DNA of 64,000 nucleotides, taken from the NCBI RefSeq assembly GCF_949628265.1, contig NC_088786.1, positions 11,780,001 through 11,844,000 of the forward strand, in the 5' to 3' direction. Below, piece after piece: positions 40,801-54,363 of this stretch; position 1 is the first letter of the stretch; every line of letters begins with the position of its first letter. This stretch comes from Cloeon dipterum (lineage: Eukaryota; Arthropoda; Insecta; Ephemeroptera; Baetidae). The translations under genes and the position numbers were made by a program. Below the pieces are notes generated by a model. It was not told where the DNA came from. It did not search any database and saw only the letters and a list, made by a program, of their open reading frames with translations.

Positions 40801-43800
40801 GGTCACTGACTCCATGGACAGACATGTGTGTGTACAATTCCCTATAAAAATAAACGAGAGGTAATTAAAAATGATTAAAATGCAAGGTACATCTTCTTCA
40901 TTCTGACTGATTAAAAAAAACATGAAAAATTAAATAGTAAATATTTCACTCACTTCTTGTTGCTGACAAAGAATGGGCAAATGTAGCATTTGAAGTTAGC
41001 ACCTGGCTGCGGCTGATGGTGGCTTTTGTGCAATTGGACTTCGTTCATCTTACCAGTAAACGGACACTTTTCACATGAGAATTTCTAAAAAAATGCACAC
41101 AGAAAATTCAGACATTCATTTCTTCCATTCAAAATTAAAACATACCTTTGGTGTCACTGGCTCATGTTGCTGCTGCTGCTGCTTAGGATTGGTGTAATGG
41201 CTTCGAACATGTTCCAACACCTCTTCCTTGTTCATGCCTCTGTGGTTGCACTTCTTACACCGCCACACAAGCTTCTTGTTTTGTGGCAGTCTCTTTGGTT
41301 GCTTCACCTGAGAAGTTTCTGGCTGCATTGACCTTTCAAATTGTTGCATTGCAGACTGAAAAAAAATAGTTAAGCATAAACAAAAAAGATATAAACAACA
41401 GAAATCTCACCTCTGTGGGAGTCCTGGAAACAGAGGGCCGGGAAGGTATCTGGCTCTGCAGAACAGGCATCTGCTGTTTGACTGAGTTGGGTGATATGCG
41501 GCTTGAGACAGAATTTGGCAGCCCTTCCATGTCTGGTCCAGGCTGCACCAGCAAGTACATGATGTACTTGGCATATTTTGAGTAGTTACGCCGACTAGTG
41601 TCGTCATCTGTGACAAGCACTCGCGGTCGAGCGCCAGGCGCATGCTTTGGGTCCCGTGCACCCTTCAGTCTGATATGCTTAGCAACATCCCAGCGCCAAT
41701 TGGAGCGGTAGTTGCACTGCGAGCAGCCAAAAGGCTTGCTGTTCAGGTGGCCCACGAAGTGGATGTGGAAACGAGATGCAGCACTCGCCCAGAAGTTGCA
41801 CTGCGGGCACTTGTACACCTGGGGTGCATAAAAATATTTCAGAAAAATAACATTTATTTAAATGGTACTTGTTACCTTCGTGAACTGGATTTGCGATTCA
41901 TGAGGGTTTGGAACCTTTTCTTCAGTTACACAGCCATAGCCTGGCGCGGTTTCGATTCCAACAAACACCTCTCCCAAGGTCAGTTTCCTTGGTTCCATAT
42001 CATCTTCATCTGTATCAATTTTATCTTCCTCCTCACTATTGAGATTTTGAGCAGAAACTCTGAAAAAGCATTTACATTTGTAGATTTTTGACACTAAAAA
42101 TATGTTATATACAATACCTTTCAATGGTGAGAGCAGGTTTGATATCCTTAGAAGCAGACCTCTGAGGCGACTTATCGTGATTCCAGTTAAAGTTCTTTGC
42201 AACAACAGGCATAAATTCCGCGCCCTTAATCTCCGTGATAGACACCTCCGGTGTGAGCTCCATCATGCGTGCTTTGCAATTCTCTATGTGGTTCCGCAGC
42301 TCTTCAAACTCTTCAAATGGCTGCCTGCAGCTTGCACATTGCAGTCCTGCAATTTCCTCGTCAGAATGGTCATCCGACGATTTCTGGTTGTCTGCGCCTG
42401 AGTCTAAAGCACCAGCATCCGAACCTCTAGCTTTGCTAGTGCATTTGCGCAGATGGACCATCAATTCCGCACTATTTTTACATCTGACCCTGTAGATTAA
42501 TAGATGTCATCAGAACTGAAGCTTGTAATTAAAAACGCTAGTTTATAAAAAAAACATTATTTCATAAAGGGCAGATTAAAAATCTTTAAAGGTGCAAGTA
42601 AAATATTAGGTACAATTCTATGGGAAATTATCAATTTCCTGTATTTATTGTCAAAATAAATTTTAGTTAACTCTCTGCGAGAGTGAAGTAATTCAATCAT
42701 CCTAAGTTGTATCGTCTTATTGGATTGAGCTACTTGAAAATGCAAAAAATTTTCTTTTGAATATCCAATCATAAATTTAATGATATGAACCTATATGAAC
42801 ATTAGAAAAACGCATTGATTGAAATGTAAATGGCAGTCCCAAAAGAAATTAACTGATTATGAAGCAGAATCTTACCCGCAGTGTTGGCAGCGTGTGGACG
42901 AGAGCCCAACTCCCTCAAGGAAGCTCCTCTGAGCAGCTTCTTCATTCTTGTGGGTCTTTTGGTGGTTAAGAGCCTCGTTGATCGTTTTGCTATCATGCCC
43001 GCAAAGGTTGCATTTAAGCTCCTGAGGCTCTTCATGCTCAACTTTTACATCCATCTTGTCCAATGTCTCGGGCGTCTCTTCTTCCTCCAAGTCCTCATCC
43101 TCAAATTCCTCCTTCCGGTTGAAGGATTCTTGCTCATCGTCCGATTGAGCAATAATGGAAGGTCCGCCAAAAATTGAGTGGCCCCCAGAGAGAATGTTAG
43201 CGGCCATAATATCAGCGTCAGATGGCGACGGAGAGGCGTGCTGAAGGGGAATCAGGTTTGGCATTGGACGTTTTTTAGGCTGCGGCACCGGCATTGCAGC
43301 TCCGTGCCGTTTGGCTTCATGACGCGCAAGGTCACCCGCAAAAAATGCCTATAAAAAGAAAACATTTATCAATTTATATGCCAAGAATACGGCTGGCTGT
43401 AGATTTTTCCTACCTTGTACTGGCAGAATCTGCATTTCAGGCTCCTGTGATAGACTTTCCCATTCTTGTGAAGCACATCATCTGGGTGCACAAAGTCTGA
43501 CGCCGTGAAGCTCTTTTGCTGGCTTTGTTGTTTCAACTTGGGCATCGGAGCAGGCGGTGTATTCTTTTTTACTGGTGCACTCGTGGAGGGCGTCGGACTG
43601 TCTGAAAACTGTTGGATGCCAATGGTAAAACATGCATTTTTTTTCGAACGAGGGCCAATTAAGTAAATTTTATACATGTATATTGGAGGCTACAATTGAG
43701 GAAATGGCTTAGAAATGCATAAAAGTACCTCAAGATCGGCACTATTTTCGAAGTCCTCCTCTTCGTCTTCTGAGTAGGGATTTGGATTCGTGCCAATCAA

Positions 43801-45802
43801 ACCTACATCCGACATTCTTAGCTCTGTTGATGGCGCATCACTTCCACCAACCTGTGAGGCAATATTACATAATTAGAACGATCTAAAAACTACCAGGCAG
43901 ACCGAGACCAATTAGGCAAATTTAGAGCCAAATGAGTGGACGGTAATTTTTCTTGTCTCATTTATATATATAGTCTGACCTTGTTCCTGCGGTTGACACC
44001 CCTGAGGGCCTTCTGCTGGGGCGTGAGGTGGTGGTTCTGCACATGCACAGTAAGGCTCTGCTTGATGTCGGCGCGGAAGTTACATAGCGGGCACTTGAAC
44101 TCGCCGTCGCCCTGGTGGTTGCGGTAGTGGCGGTCGAGGTTCCACTTGTAGGGCGTGCGGAAGTCGCACAAATCGCACTTTATCATCGGCATCGAGTGAT
44201 ACTTGACATGCTTGGTGAAGCGCGCTTTGAGGTGCGTCACGTAGTTGCATTTGTTGCAGCGGAAGAACTTCTTCTTGAAATGCGCGATCTGCTCATGCCG
44301 CTGCACCAGTGTCACGCTTGACGACTTGAACGGGCACTGCGAGCACTGGATCTCCTGTTGTCCGCCGTCCTCCACTGCGGCTGCCTCGTCGTCCAGCGAC
44401 ACGTCCTCCACCTCCATGCCGTCCATCTCCATACAGTCCTCCTCCATCGGGACGTCTATGTCACTTTCCTCCTCTGCAAACAAAGAGTGAAGATGACGCC
44501 AGGCTGTGAGAGCACAATCAAAGCTATTTTCGGAGAGTCGCGCGCAGCCATAGACCGCGGGGTCGCAGGAACCACGCGAGTGGCGTCAGGCGACGTGATA
44601 CAAATACCCTCCAGCACGAAGGACAAAATATTGTAATTCACCGTGCTACTGGCAATAGGTGGGGAAACTCGTTTGTTGAAACGCGCAAAAGGATAACTGA
44701 GAGGAAATCGCCAAGTATTTCAAGTAAAATGGCATTTAAATTGTAAGACATCAAAGTATATTTAGAGGAAATGATACTGAAATACAAAACGAAAACATTG
44801 CACAAATTGCGAGATTTTGTGACAAATAATGATTTAAATTTATTTGAACTTGTGGTTGCCAGTTGCCAGATTTCAATTCTGAGACAAATACAAGATTAAT
44901 AACAAAATATCAACACCCAAGGGTTGTTTGCTCTGCCATTGCAATTTGAAACAGACTGCATTCGGAAGAAGGGCGTAACTGTGACGCCAAAACTTGTCGA
45001 AATAAATTACGGGTAGGAGGATGACGTTCGTTTCAACTTTCTGTGACGAACATTGGAAATTTAAGTGAACAGTAGCATAAATGTAATTAACTTAGAAATC
45101 GAAGTAAAGCTCAAGTTCCTTCCGCTTAAGGTACATGGCTTTAATTCCACGTTTAAAAAATTTTGGTCTGAAAATTTTGCCTTCTTTTTATACACTTCTC
45201 GCTCACTAACACACCTTGTTTCTTTTTCCATAAGAATTTAATTGTAGCGAGAAGTAAAAGTGGTGGGCGAAGAGTGTATCTATTATTTACTAGTATTTTA
45301 TATGAAGCAATAGCTAACACCTTTTTGAATAACTTTCTCTCTACACAATAGGGGCTGTTTTTTTTTAATCTTTGACTCACGAGAAACACAAAATATCAAA
45401 AGAAAATAGAAACTTGCCTTCTTCGTAGAGCTCTTGCCTTGGCTGAATGATATTGAGGTTCGGCGGTGACGCCTTGCGCATCATTTGCATCTGCTGTTGC
45501 TGCTGTTGGCGCTGTTGTCCGAGCACGTGCACCATGTGGATGTGCCGCTGCAGCTTCTGGCTATGCTTGCTCGCGTACACGCACTGGGGGCACTCATACA
45601 CCTTGATGCGGGCTTGGTGAGTGTCGCGCAAGTGGTACAGATATGTGCGCGGGTTTTGCGTGAAGAAGTCACACTGAGCGCACGCGTAGTTGCGCTTGAT
45701 CTTGCACTGAGGAAGGTCCTCGTCCATGTCGCCCTCCTCCATCTTTTCCTGGGCGTTTGAGGGTCCCGCTCCCGACATGTTGTGATAATCACGGTGGCTC
45801 AT
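37831..45802 (-). CDS. chn: Large multi-C2H2 zinc-finger transcription factor, Charlatan-like
   Basis: Fourteen exons join in frame: 45802-45418, 44473-43980, 43851-43729, 43608-43414, 43348-42876, 42489-42118, 42059-41876, 41818-41411, 41355-41146, 41084-40954, 40841-40463, 40322-39643, 39211-38803 and 38742-37831 (5355 nt, 1784 aa). About 25 C2H2 or C2HC fingers lie in clusters along the protein. Two are near the N-terminus (CAQCDFFTQ, CPQCVYASK), four in exon 2 including CDLCDFRTPYKWNLDRH, and the last pairs are in exons 12-14. Several fingers are split by introns (exons 4/5, 5/6, 10/11, 11/12 and 12/13). Linkers are acidic or Gln-rich. The exon 2 fingers match my memory of Charlatan, a nuclear regulator of sensory-organ and neural genes with REST-like activity; the orthology is inferred. 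The exon 1 donor is GC (AAG|GCAAGT). An acceptor at 45826 shows that the 5' UTR is spliced. Confidence 0.8.
38900..38983 (-). repeat. Four 21-bp tandem units in coding exon 13
   Basis: Units at 38900-38920, 38921-38941, 38942-38962 and 38963-38983 encode a repeated seven-residue Pro/Gln module (QPQVPQM-type). They lie in the linker after the CSKCDYSVK finger. The length is a multiple of three, so copy-number change would not break the frame. Confidence 0.9.
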
Positions 45803-45825
45803 GGTACACAGAACAGTGGTTCAAA

Positions 45826-48800
45826 CTGTGAAAAGACGAGTACAACGAAATTGAAAATGAGATACGCGAACTGGTGATTTTTCATGAAATTAAAATACGA
45901 GGTAAAAACGTGCCCCATCCGGTATCATCGCTAACCAAGAATTTGTAACTTAACTGCAACTTTTAAAATTTCAATGCATACAATATCTGACTAACAAAAT
46001 ACCGCGAAAGTATATTGTTCCGCGGTCGGTCAATCGTGTTTGTTTTTTTCCAACTTTATGGTTTTGGTGGGACTTCTTTTCACGCAATTCTCTGATAAAT
46101 GGACGATGTCACGCGTTATGTTAAAAAGGTAAATAATCGTGAGGTGATTTTGAAAAAAAAAACACCAAAGAGAAATTTCAGTGCTGAAATGTATGTTTGA
46201 ACAGATTTTAATTTAAGTTAATGAGCAACTTTCTATGTCGATTAATTATTTCTGACAAACTCAATTTTCAAGTGTACCGACGATATTCAAAGCACAACTA
46301 ATTTTAACGATAATTTGTGCTTCAGAATGACATCAGAATGCAATTACAAAATGAAATGCTGTTCAAATAATTAACAACGCTGCCAAAGTGCCAAACTAAT
46401 TCAATTAAAGAAAATCCGTGCTTCACCTCAACGTGTGCCCTACCAAATCGTTTAGGTCGCCGCCTTGTTCAATAACAGATGAGCAAACGCGAAGCAAAAA
46501 ATGCGCGTGAGTCGCTTGGAAGCGCAAGGTGCGGGAATAACTCATCGCCGGCCGGACGATTTTTGATCGGAGCTGTGTGCCATGCTCCTCGTCAAACTGT
46601 CGAGCGCGGCGGCAGCGGCGACGACTAGCAAGCAGGCAACTCGCCTGACAGCCTCCGGGGCCGGTTGGCGGGGGAGGAGGGGGGCGCGGGGAGGAGAGGG
46701 AGCAGGGAAAAAGAAGAATGGTCCTCGAGCTTCTACCGCTGAGGGTTGTGGATAGAGGGCAGGCAGAAGAGCCGGCGACCGAGGCCGTAATATGGTACAC
46801 CTCTCTGTGCGCAAGCTCTTCCCCAGGAGGCCGCGCTCGCTTTGGTCGCTTGGTCGGTGCTGGTCGTCGCTGCTTCGCTCGGAACACGTGATGCTGGTGT
46901 CGACCGACCGGCGGCGGCCCGGCCTTATCGATAACGACCGCAGCCAACTCTAACTCGCAGGCTGGCTGGCGTGCCACCGACCGACCAACCTCTGCAGTGC
47001 GAGAGATACCATAGCTCGCTCCGCTGATATAGAACCCAACCCAGAGATTATAACCTGCAGATGACGAATACGACACAACTTTTCTAGAACGCGTATATTT
47101 GTATAAAAAGAATGACAAAAGCTTGAGAAACCGCAACAATCGGTAGAGATTAGGGCAACTAGGTGCTGAGCCGAATTTTCCCTGGGAGCGGAAACCGCGT
47201 TTCAAAATATTTCCAGGGACTTTCGACGGATTTTCGACGGTTAAAAATAAATAACTGTGACCTACCAATCTTAATTTTCCACTTAAAAAATAAGCCCTTT
47301 CGCGTGAGTATCAGAGGCGGTCATGTGGCCATCCTAGCACCTTGAATCAGCGGTTGCAGGTGCGATTGGAAAGCGGCGTCGGCCGCGTCGGTCGGATCTA
47401 GTTATAGGTGGGCCCGTCGAGGCGAGGAACAGCAGCCATGCCGTGCACGCGGGCATGAGGGAGTCGCCGCATCAACAGAGAAACCCTCGGAATAGCTTGC
47501 GGAGCGCCAAGTTTTTAGTCATCCGTGACCTAAAGCAGGCGGCCGGCAGAGCGAGAGTGACTCGTCGCTCTGCCCTTCCACGTACACACACACACCAACC
47601 GAGTGTGCTTGCATATGTATGTACACACACGCAGCTTGAAGCTGGATTTACAAAGGCGGCGCCATCCGACTCGATGGCTGGCAACCGGCTCAGGGACGTA
47701 GCAGATGCGCACTTTCCTCTCGCCAGATCGCGCTCGATTTCGGGGCTAGAATCGATTTTTCAGGGAGGCCAGAGAAGCCCTCGGCAGGAAGTACTGCGGA
47801 GGGACAAAAACTGACAGAAATCGACGTGACACTAACATTTCAACAGATTGCACAAGGGTGCCTAGGGATGCCAGATGGCGAAACGCCCAATCAGGGCCGG
47901 AACACCTACATATACAGGGGTACACCGCGGGTAGTCTAGGGGTGGTGATTTCATCAAGAACAATAACGTTGGCGTTAAAATACAGCAGAGTTGAAATTAA
48001 CTATAGCGGCCGATATATAAAAACACATTTTGTTATCATCGTTATTATTTAATTTTGATAGATCAACACCTTTAGTAATAATAGCTTTAAAGAAACCCTG
48101 ATCCTCTATGGGCGCAACAATTATTTTTAAAACAAGCTTATAATTAATAATGACCGGACAGGTGGTTGCACGACTAATTGGTCAACGCTAGTGTAAAAAA
48201 TAAAACAGCTTAAGAGAATTGTTACCAAACTCAACACTCTAAAACAAAAACAAAAAAACACCTGGCAACCCTAACCACGAGCACGGTCAACCTCTCGAGT
48301 ACCTCCGCGCGGCTTACACCGCAGTAAAAACCGGAAAATTCATCGATCCCGAGGACCAGGTGCGGCCCTGGAGGGCAGGTGCATGCATACCTGAAAGCAG
48401 GTCGCGGCTGCGATCCGAGTGGGCAACGAAGACGAGGACGCAGAGCGCGAAACACCTGGTGCAGCGCGCGGCCGACTCGACACTGGCTGCCTGCCTGCCG
48501 CCGTCGATGGTGCAAGAACAAGATGGCTGAGGCCCTGCCTGCCTGCTGCTGCCGCCGCCGATGGACGGACACGCGCAGCCAGCCAAAGCCGAAGCTGGCT
48601 GGCTGGGCGGGTGAGCGGGCGGGCGGGCCGCGGCTCTGCACTCGCTGCTGCCTGCCTGCCTGCTCCCTTCACTTCACTTCTCTCTCGCTAGCTCTCTCTC
48701 TCTCACTCACTCGCTCGCTCGCTTGCTCTTCCTCCGCGGCTCTTTGCGTTGAGCAGAGAGGCTTCTGCCTTTGCTCTCGCGTGACGTCACGCCCGGCGAG

Positions 48801-51800
48801 CAAGGGACAAGGGCGTCGTGTTGATGTCGTGTACCACCGAAGTCGATTTGCTCTCGTCTGCAGAGCTGAGGCTTCTTTCTCTCGTTTGCTCGGCCAACCT
48901 GAATATAACGCCGAACGAGGCTGTGCCAGAGCACGCAGCAAGGAAAATAAATGATGAAAAGTGAAAGTTTACGCAGGGAGGGTTGACCAGGGGATCGCGC
49001 ATGAAAAGAATGCTTTGTGTGTTTGGTGGATGTTTTAACAAAGGATGTTGACAAAGGTTTTTCTTCTCAAAATATATTTTCGAGGGGGGAATTGACCTGA
49101 GCGGCTCTAGCTCCCCGCAGGACGAACCGATTGGGAAATTCTCCCGCGTATCAACCTTGCTTTTCTCCCGAAAAGCAACCTTGCGACACAGTCCAAATAA
49201 GTATGACGAAACCAAACAACTTCAAAGAGCTATGCATGGTTTTAGAAAATTGAATTTTCGTTCTCATGTTGCTTTTAAGTAACTTTCCCTATTTCATTGA
49301 TTCATATTTGCTATCTGCGCAAGAATGAAAACAATGTCCGTCCCATGTTCAAATTATAAATCAATATAGGCTACAATTTGCCACGATAGAAAAAAGCCGT
49401 GTTGTAAAACGAAATCTTGCTTTACGCGCCCCAAGTCTTGCATAAAGATGAATAAATTGGACACATTTTTAATTTTCTTGAGGCCAAGCAGCAAGCGAGA
49501 GCGAGCACAGCGGAGGACGACCGACAGTCGATTTCAGAGACGCTTCGCAGCTGGCAAACCCAAAGTTCGGCCAGCTGGTGAGGCGCGCCTGTCGAAGAAT
49601 ATAAAGAAATACGATTCCAACCGAGATCGAAACGACAAAAGGACGAGAAAAGCTGATTTTGGCGAGATTTGCGAGCAAAATTATCATCCACCCATTGTGA
49701 AATTAAATTTTGTCTTAAAAACCTTGCCTTCAAACGATAACATTCAGCACGAAAGTGGATTTTTAAGTTCAGGAGTTACTAATGCTGCCTGAGCGACAAA
49801 CTTAAATTTTGCTGACCCCCGTGCCACCGACATCTGTGCGAGTTAGAGGCGCAAAATGCGAGTCGCCTCTCTAGTTACCAGCAGTGCGCGCGCGCGATCT
49901 AGGCCGAGGACCTTTCTGGTAACCAGGACACATATCTGACCGAGCTTTGTCGGCCTGCTGCAGAAATAAAACCATTTCGGGGCAGCGCGAGATAAAAAGC
50001 GACAACGCCTTAAGTCGCAGTGGAATTGGCCGGATCACGGCGGATGAAGCGAAAAACGTGGCAGCGAACGAACAACTATATATTTCGGAGGAAATAAGAC
50101 CAACTCCGCTGAACATGAAACTGATTTGGCGCAAAGTTCAAGTGTCAACACTGAAAAGTCAGCGCACAGCTATCCGCCAGAGCACCAAATGCGACGCAAA
50201 TTTATTCCAAATTCAGATTCATGCTTCCCCTGGCCGGCAGCCTAAGCTGCTTTTCATGGCGGCATGGAAAAGTCGTCAAAACAAGTATCTTGTCCGCGAT
50301 TACATCATACTCACGCAGGAGCCATTTCGATTAAATTTTTAACTAATATCCTTTGGGAAAAACACGGGACCGGAATTAAAGCACAACTTAAATCGAATGT
50401 TTTCCGTATCTATCCAACGAAAGAAATCAATAACATCAATATTTCACGCGAAATCTCATCAAATGGGGAAAGTCTTGTAGACAGCGTGACGTGCGTGACG
50501 ACAGGTGGTTTGTGCCCCGCAAAGTGTGGTCAGCACTGGAACATTTAATGGCGAACGCAGCCAGCACTCGCTTGGGCATTGGAAGCCCCTCGGCGCAGAT
50601 ATTATTTTGCTGCCAGAGTGACTACCTCGCCTCGCCGCTCCAAGGGGAGAGGGTCGGCATAGCTGGGTGGCTAGCGCATCATAGGGGGCTGTTGAACCCA
50701 AGGCCAGAAACCTTGCTCAAAAGGAGAACTCTAGTTCAAACTTACGGCCAGGCGAGGCCAACATATTATTTCACAATATACACCCTTGCTCAACATTCCT
50801 GGTCACTGTCAGTTTCCACAGAAGATTTTGAGACCCATGCTCACCCAAGTAGAAGCTTGAGAGAAGTACAATACCTCTCCTACAAAACGCAGGCATTTTC
50901 GTGTGTGTTCAAGGAATGTTAGAAAAAAAAACTGGTGGTATAATAGAATAGAATCTATACCTGTTTAGTTGTCAATGTATTTTTCCAACCACTGATTTAC
51001 TGGCTATTTCAAATTATTTTGCAAAGGTAAGTGAAATAAATAAAAATAAACTTTTTAACTGTGCATGTATAGACATAAAAAAAGACACAACTGTTTATAC
51101 AAATCTAAATTTAATATTGTTTTGTCTGTAATGTTTTTAAATCATGAAAAATTAACATCAATGTGATATTGACGGCCAGCAATTATTCTCAAAGTATAGA
51201 TACTGTAACCTCGGCATGATAAATAATGAGTGTCAGCCAAAGATTTTTATAGTTCAGTGTTTGACAACCAAACACGCCAAATACAAATAAAATGATGTTT
51301 GAGTAAACTTTAAAATTAAATATTAAAAAATAATACGGGGCTATAATGAAACGTCAGCGTCGGAATGTGGTTTCGTTATGTGTATCTAGCAAGAAATTTA
51401 ACCAAAAACGCTCATCCACCTCCGGATTCGGACCACCAGGAATCAGGAGTAACAAAAGGACAAAGGAAGTTTCATTTGGCCTGCCCCCTAGAGACCAGGA
51501 GTGTATTCACAGAAGAATTTCAGCCCATCACGTGAAACGAACATTATATTACTCATGAGCATTTCCACGTGTACCCCATACCGACATTTCTTTTCGAACA
51601 TTCCTCGGACACTCGAGGGAAGTTAGATTTCCCGCCGACTGCGGCAAATTCTGTTCAACAGTCCCACTAAAATCCGCGTGATGCGTTCGTATGACTGTGA
51701 TTAATGAAGGTCAGTCGAGAAAATCTCCGGTAAACAACAACCCGCGGCGACGATTCAAATGCTGCGCGCGTATTAGCGCGCCCGCGCGACTAGCAAATTC

Positions 51801-54363
51801 ATAAAGCACGCTATCGAGGCCGAAAGGACTCTATCCGACGATAATTTCAGTATCCCTTTCCCCAGCGTACAATCTCGTGGGGCCCCAAAGGACCCCGCAT
51901 GCTACCCGAAGCCCCCGGATGCCGGGGGTTGGCCGCGTCGGCCGGCCTGGTGTACTCACCGCCGAAGACGAACTTTTCCAAGGTGCTCCCTACTCGGCTT
52001 GCTGTGGCCAACTGGTAGAGCTTAGAGGAGAGGGCGTGCTAGCTCGCTGCTGCAGACGCAGACCTACGCAGGCCGGCTGCTCGCCGAGCCGCTCGAGAGG
52101 CAGCAGAGGTTGTTGGTTCGCTGGTTGGTCTGCAAGCCAGCCACAGCTTGTGACGTCACTCGCCAACCAATATTGATGTGCCGCTGCTTGCCGTTCTTCC
52201 TGCTGCTGCTGCAGGCGACCGCGCCGGGCGGAATATCCGCCGGCGAGAGGGCCACCACCCTGCAGAAAGCACGACACGTAAAATGTTCGCTGTCAGTGTG
52301 TTGAAATGAGCCCTTGATCTGCGTGAAAATAATACTCGCACGCGGCCGCAACAAGTAGTGCTGACCTTGAATAAAATTTCTGTTTGCTCTGCAATTATTT
52401 AGAAAAGGGTGTCTATTTAAATGTTTCCTGTTGAGAATAATTTATTTAAATATTTACGAAATTAAAAAGTACGCGACAAACGACAATTCCCTCTGATGAA
52501 ATACTCATCGTTAAAAATTTGGCTCGACTCGACATAGTGAAAATAAATTCCATAAATTCACCAACCCCCAAACTTGCTTGAATTTGGTTTTGATTTGTTC
52601 ATTACTCGTGTGATTTAATTATAACATTTTTCATTTTTAATCACACTTTAAGCAAACTAAAGCTCAGAGCAACGCACGTATTATTATCAACAGCCCCGAA
52701 AACCCAATAACGATAATATTATGCTAAGTGCCAGAAGAGTCGCCTTTTGTTGTGAACAGTGCGCACACAATTAAAAATTTCTTCAATAAATTTAATTAAA
52801 AGAGGATGTTTTGATACATATTTTCGACACTTCTTGATGGTGTCACCTGGCAATGGATTCTGGATAGAAAAATGGCATTCACGCATATAGAGAACATCCC
52901 TGGACAGCCAAGTCTCAACTCTTGTCAGTCGCTATTATGTATTTAAGGAAAATTCACAAAATGGTATAGTTTCTTGTTAGGTCGGACTGACAAGGCTTTA
53001 CCTTGAACTATTAATCGCTACATTAATATAATAATAACAAATAGCCCAAACAACTATAAGAACACAAAATGGTGACGTGCTTTTGAGTGTAGTGAATGTT
53101 AAAAGATAAATTATAATTAACCTGTAAGAGTTAGTATAGAAATAATTGGACTTTTCCTTGTAGGTTGAAGTTGAGATTTTTATTTTTCTCGACTTGCTTC
53201 GGTTTAATTTCGCCCCATTTATGAGAACATAATACATTCGTCGTTAAAAATTGTCATAAAAATATTTCTTTACTAATTTTTAAAAAGAAAAAGGATTTTC
53301 ACTTTATTTTTAAAAAGGTAACGTTTTGTAAATAATAATCCTACAAGGACAAGTCCAATTTTTCTTTGTGGTTTCTTCATCATCTGAAATGCTTACCTTG
53401 AGTGATAATTTCAAATATATTGTTTAAACAATCATAACTGTAATAAGGAGCCTTGCAATTAAAACCCAGTCACCCTTTGTTCACCAGCAGTATCAACATA
53501 ACAAATTTTAACCCTCACCAAGCATGCTAAAGGAAATAGTTCTTGAAATGAAAAATTGCAATTTACTTCAGTATTTTATTACGACAAGGATTCAGTTTTA
53601 ATTGAATTCTTTTTGTTACCGGTTTGAAATCACTGACACAAAGGCTATGAAATAAACAAACAATCTCTGGCCTAGGTAATATAAGAGGTTAAGAGCTCAA
53701 ATTTATTGGTTTGAGCACATGTTGGCGGTCTATAATACGTTTGGTTTAGCTTTCGCAGCAGTTGTTCTAAGTCAATAATTTTTTTTTGCTTGTTTCATTC
53801 CAATACAGTTGACCACAAAAGATAATATAAATCATAAATAACCTGTCTGATTTTTTAAGACTTGAAAATGGTTTGTTGCAGCGAAATCTTCAATAAAAAT
53901 ACATCCAAATTGTGATCTTTAGACTCAATAGTGGGAATAGATTTTGTAAAATTATGAATGCCAGTTAAATTATTTAAGAATTGTGATTTGGTTGAAAGAC
54001 TCTGCCTGATCAATAAGGGACTTTTCTGTTTTGAATTTTTGCCCTTTCCTCACAGTTTACAACAAATTTGATTAATCGTGTACCACAGAAAATTTAACTA
54101 ATGCATAAAAAATCACCTTTACAGTTCAATTTTGAAAAAATAATATACCATGTTGCGCAAAGCCAAACTAAATGTATTAGATGTTTTCCTAAATCTATGG
54201 TTGCCAACATTGAGCAAACCCGAAATGAAGACTCAATAAGAATATGAGAGCCTGAAAGCCACACAATAAGAAATTGTGTCGATTTAAGTGTCCTTGAAGT
54301 GCATCTGCGTGTATGTGTGTGTGTGTGTCTCTCTCTCCCCGGTTGGGACAGAATGAAATAGGG
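45826..54363. other. Long region upstream of the Charlatan-like gene, with possible non-coding first exons
   Basis: About 8.5 kb with no coding gene I can support. A good acceptor (TCTTTTCACAG) just upstream of the Charlatan-like start codon implies spliced 5' UTR exons here. Strong minus-strand donors occur after 48391 (TTTCAG|GTATGC) and after 51960 (GGCG|GTGAGT), each in a GC-rich block (46500-47000, 47350-47830, 48280-48900, 51840-52290). The right end, about 53000-54363, is AT-rich and includes the DNAJA2 3' UTR. Confidence 0.45.

Noticed and set aside
46423-47268. 281-codon minus-strand frame upstream of the zinc-finger gene
   Set aside because: Long only because of GC-rich, stop-poor DNA. 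It is Pro/Arg-rich and unlike any family I know, and is more likely promoter or 5' UTR sequence.
50491-50922. 143-codon plus-strand frame in the region upstream of the zinc-finger gene
   Set aside because: No family resemblance, no domain-like pattern and no clear promoter or poly(A) context. I do not annotate it, although its length is notable.
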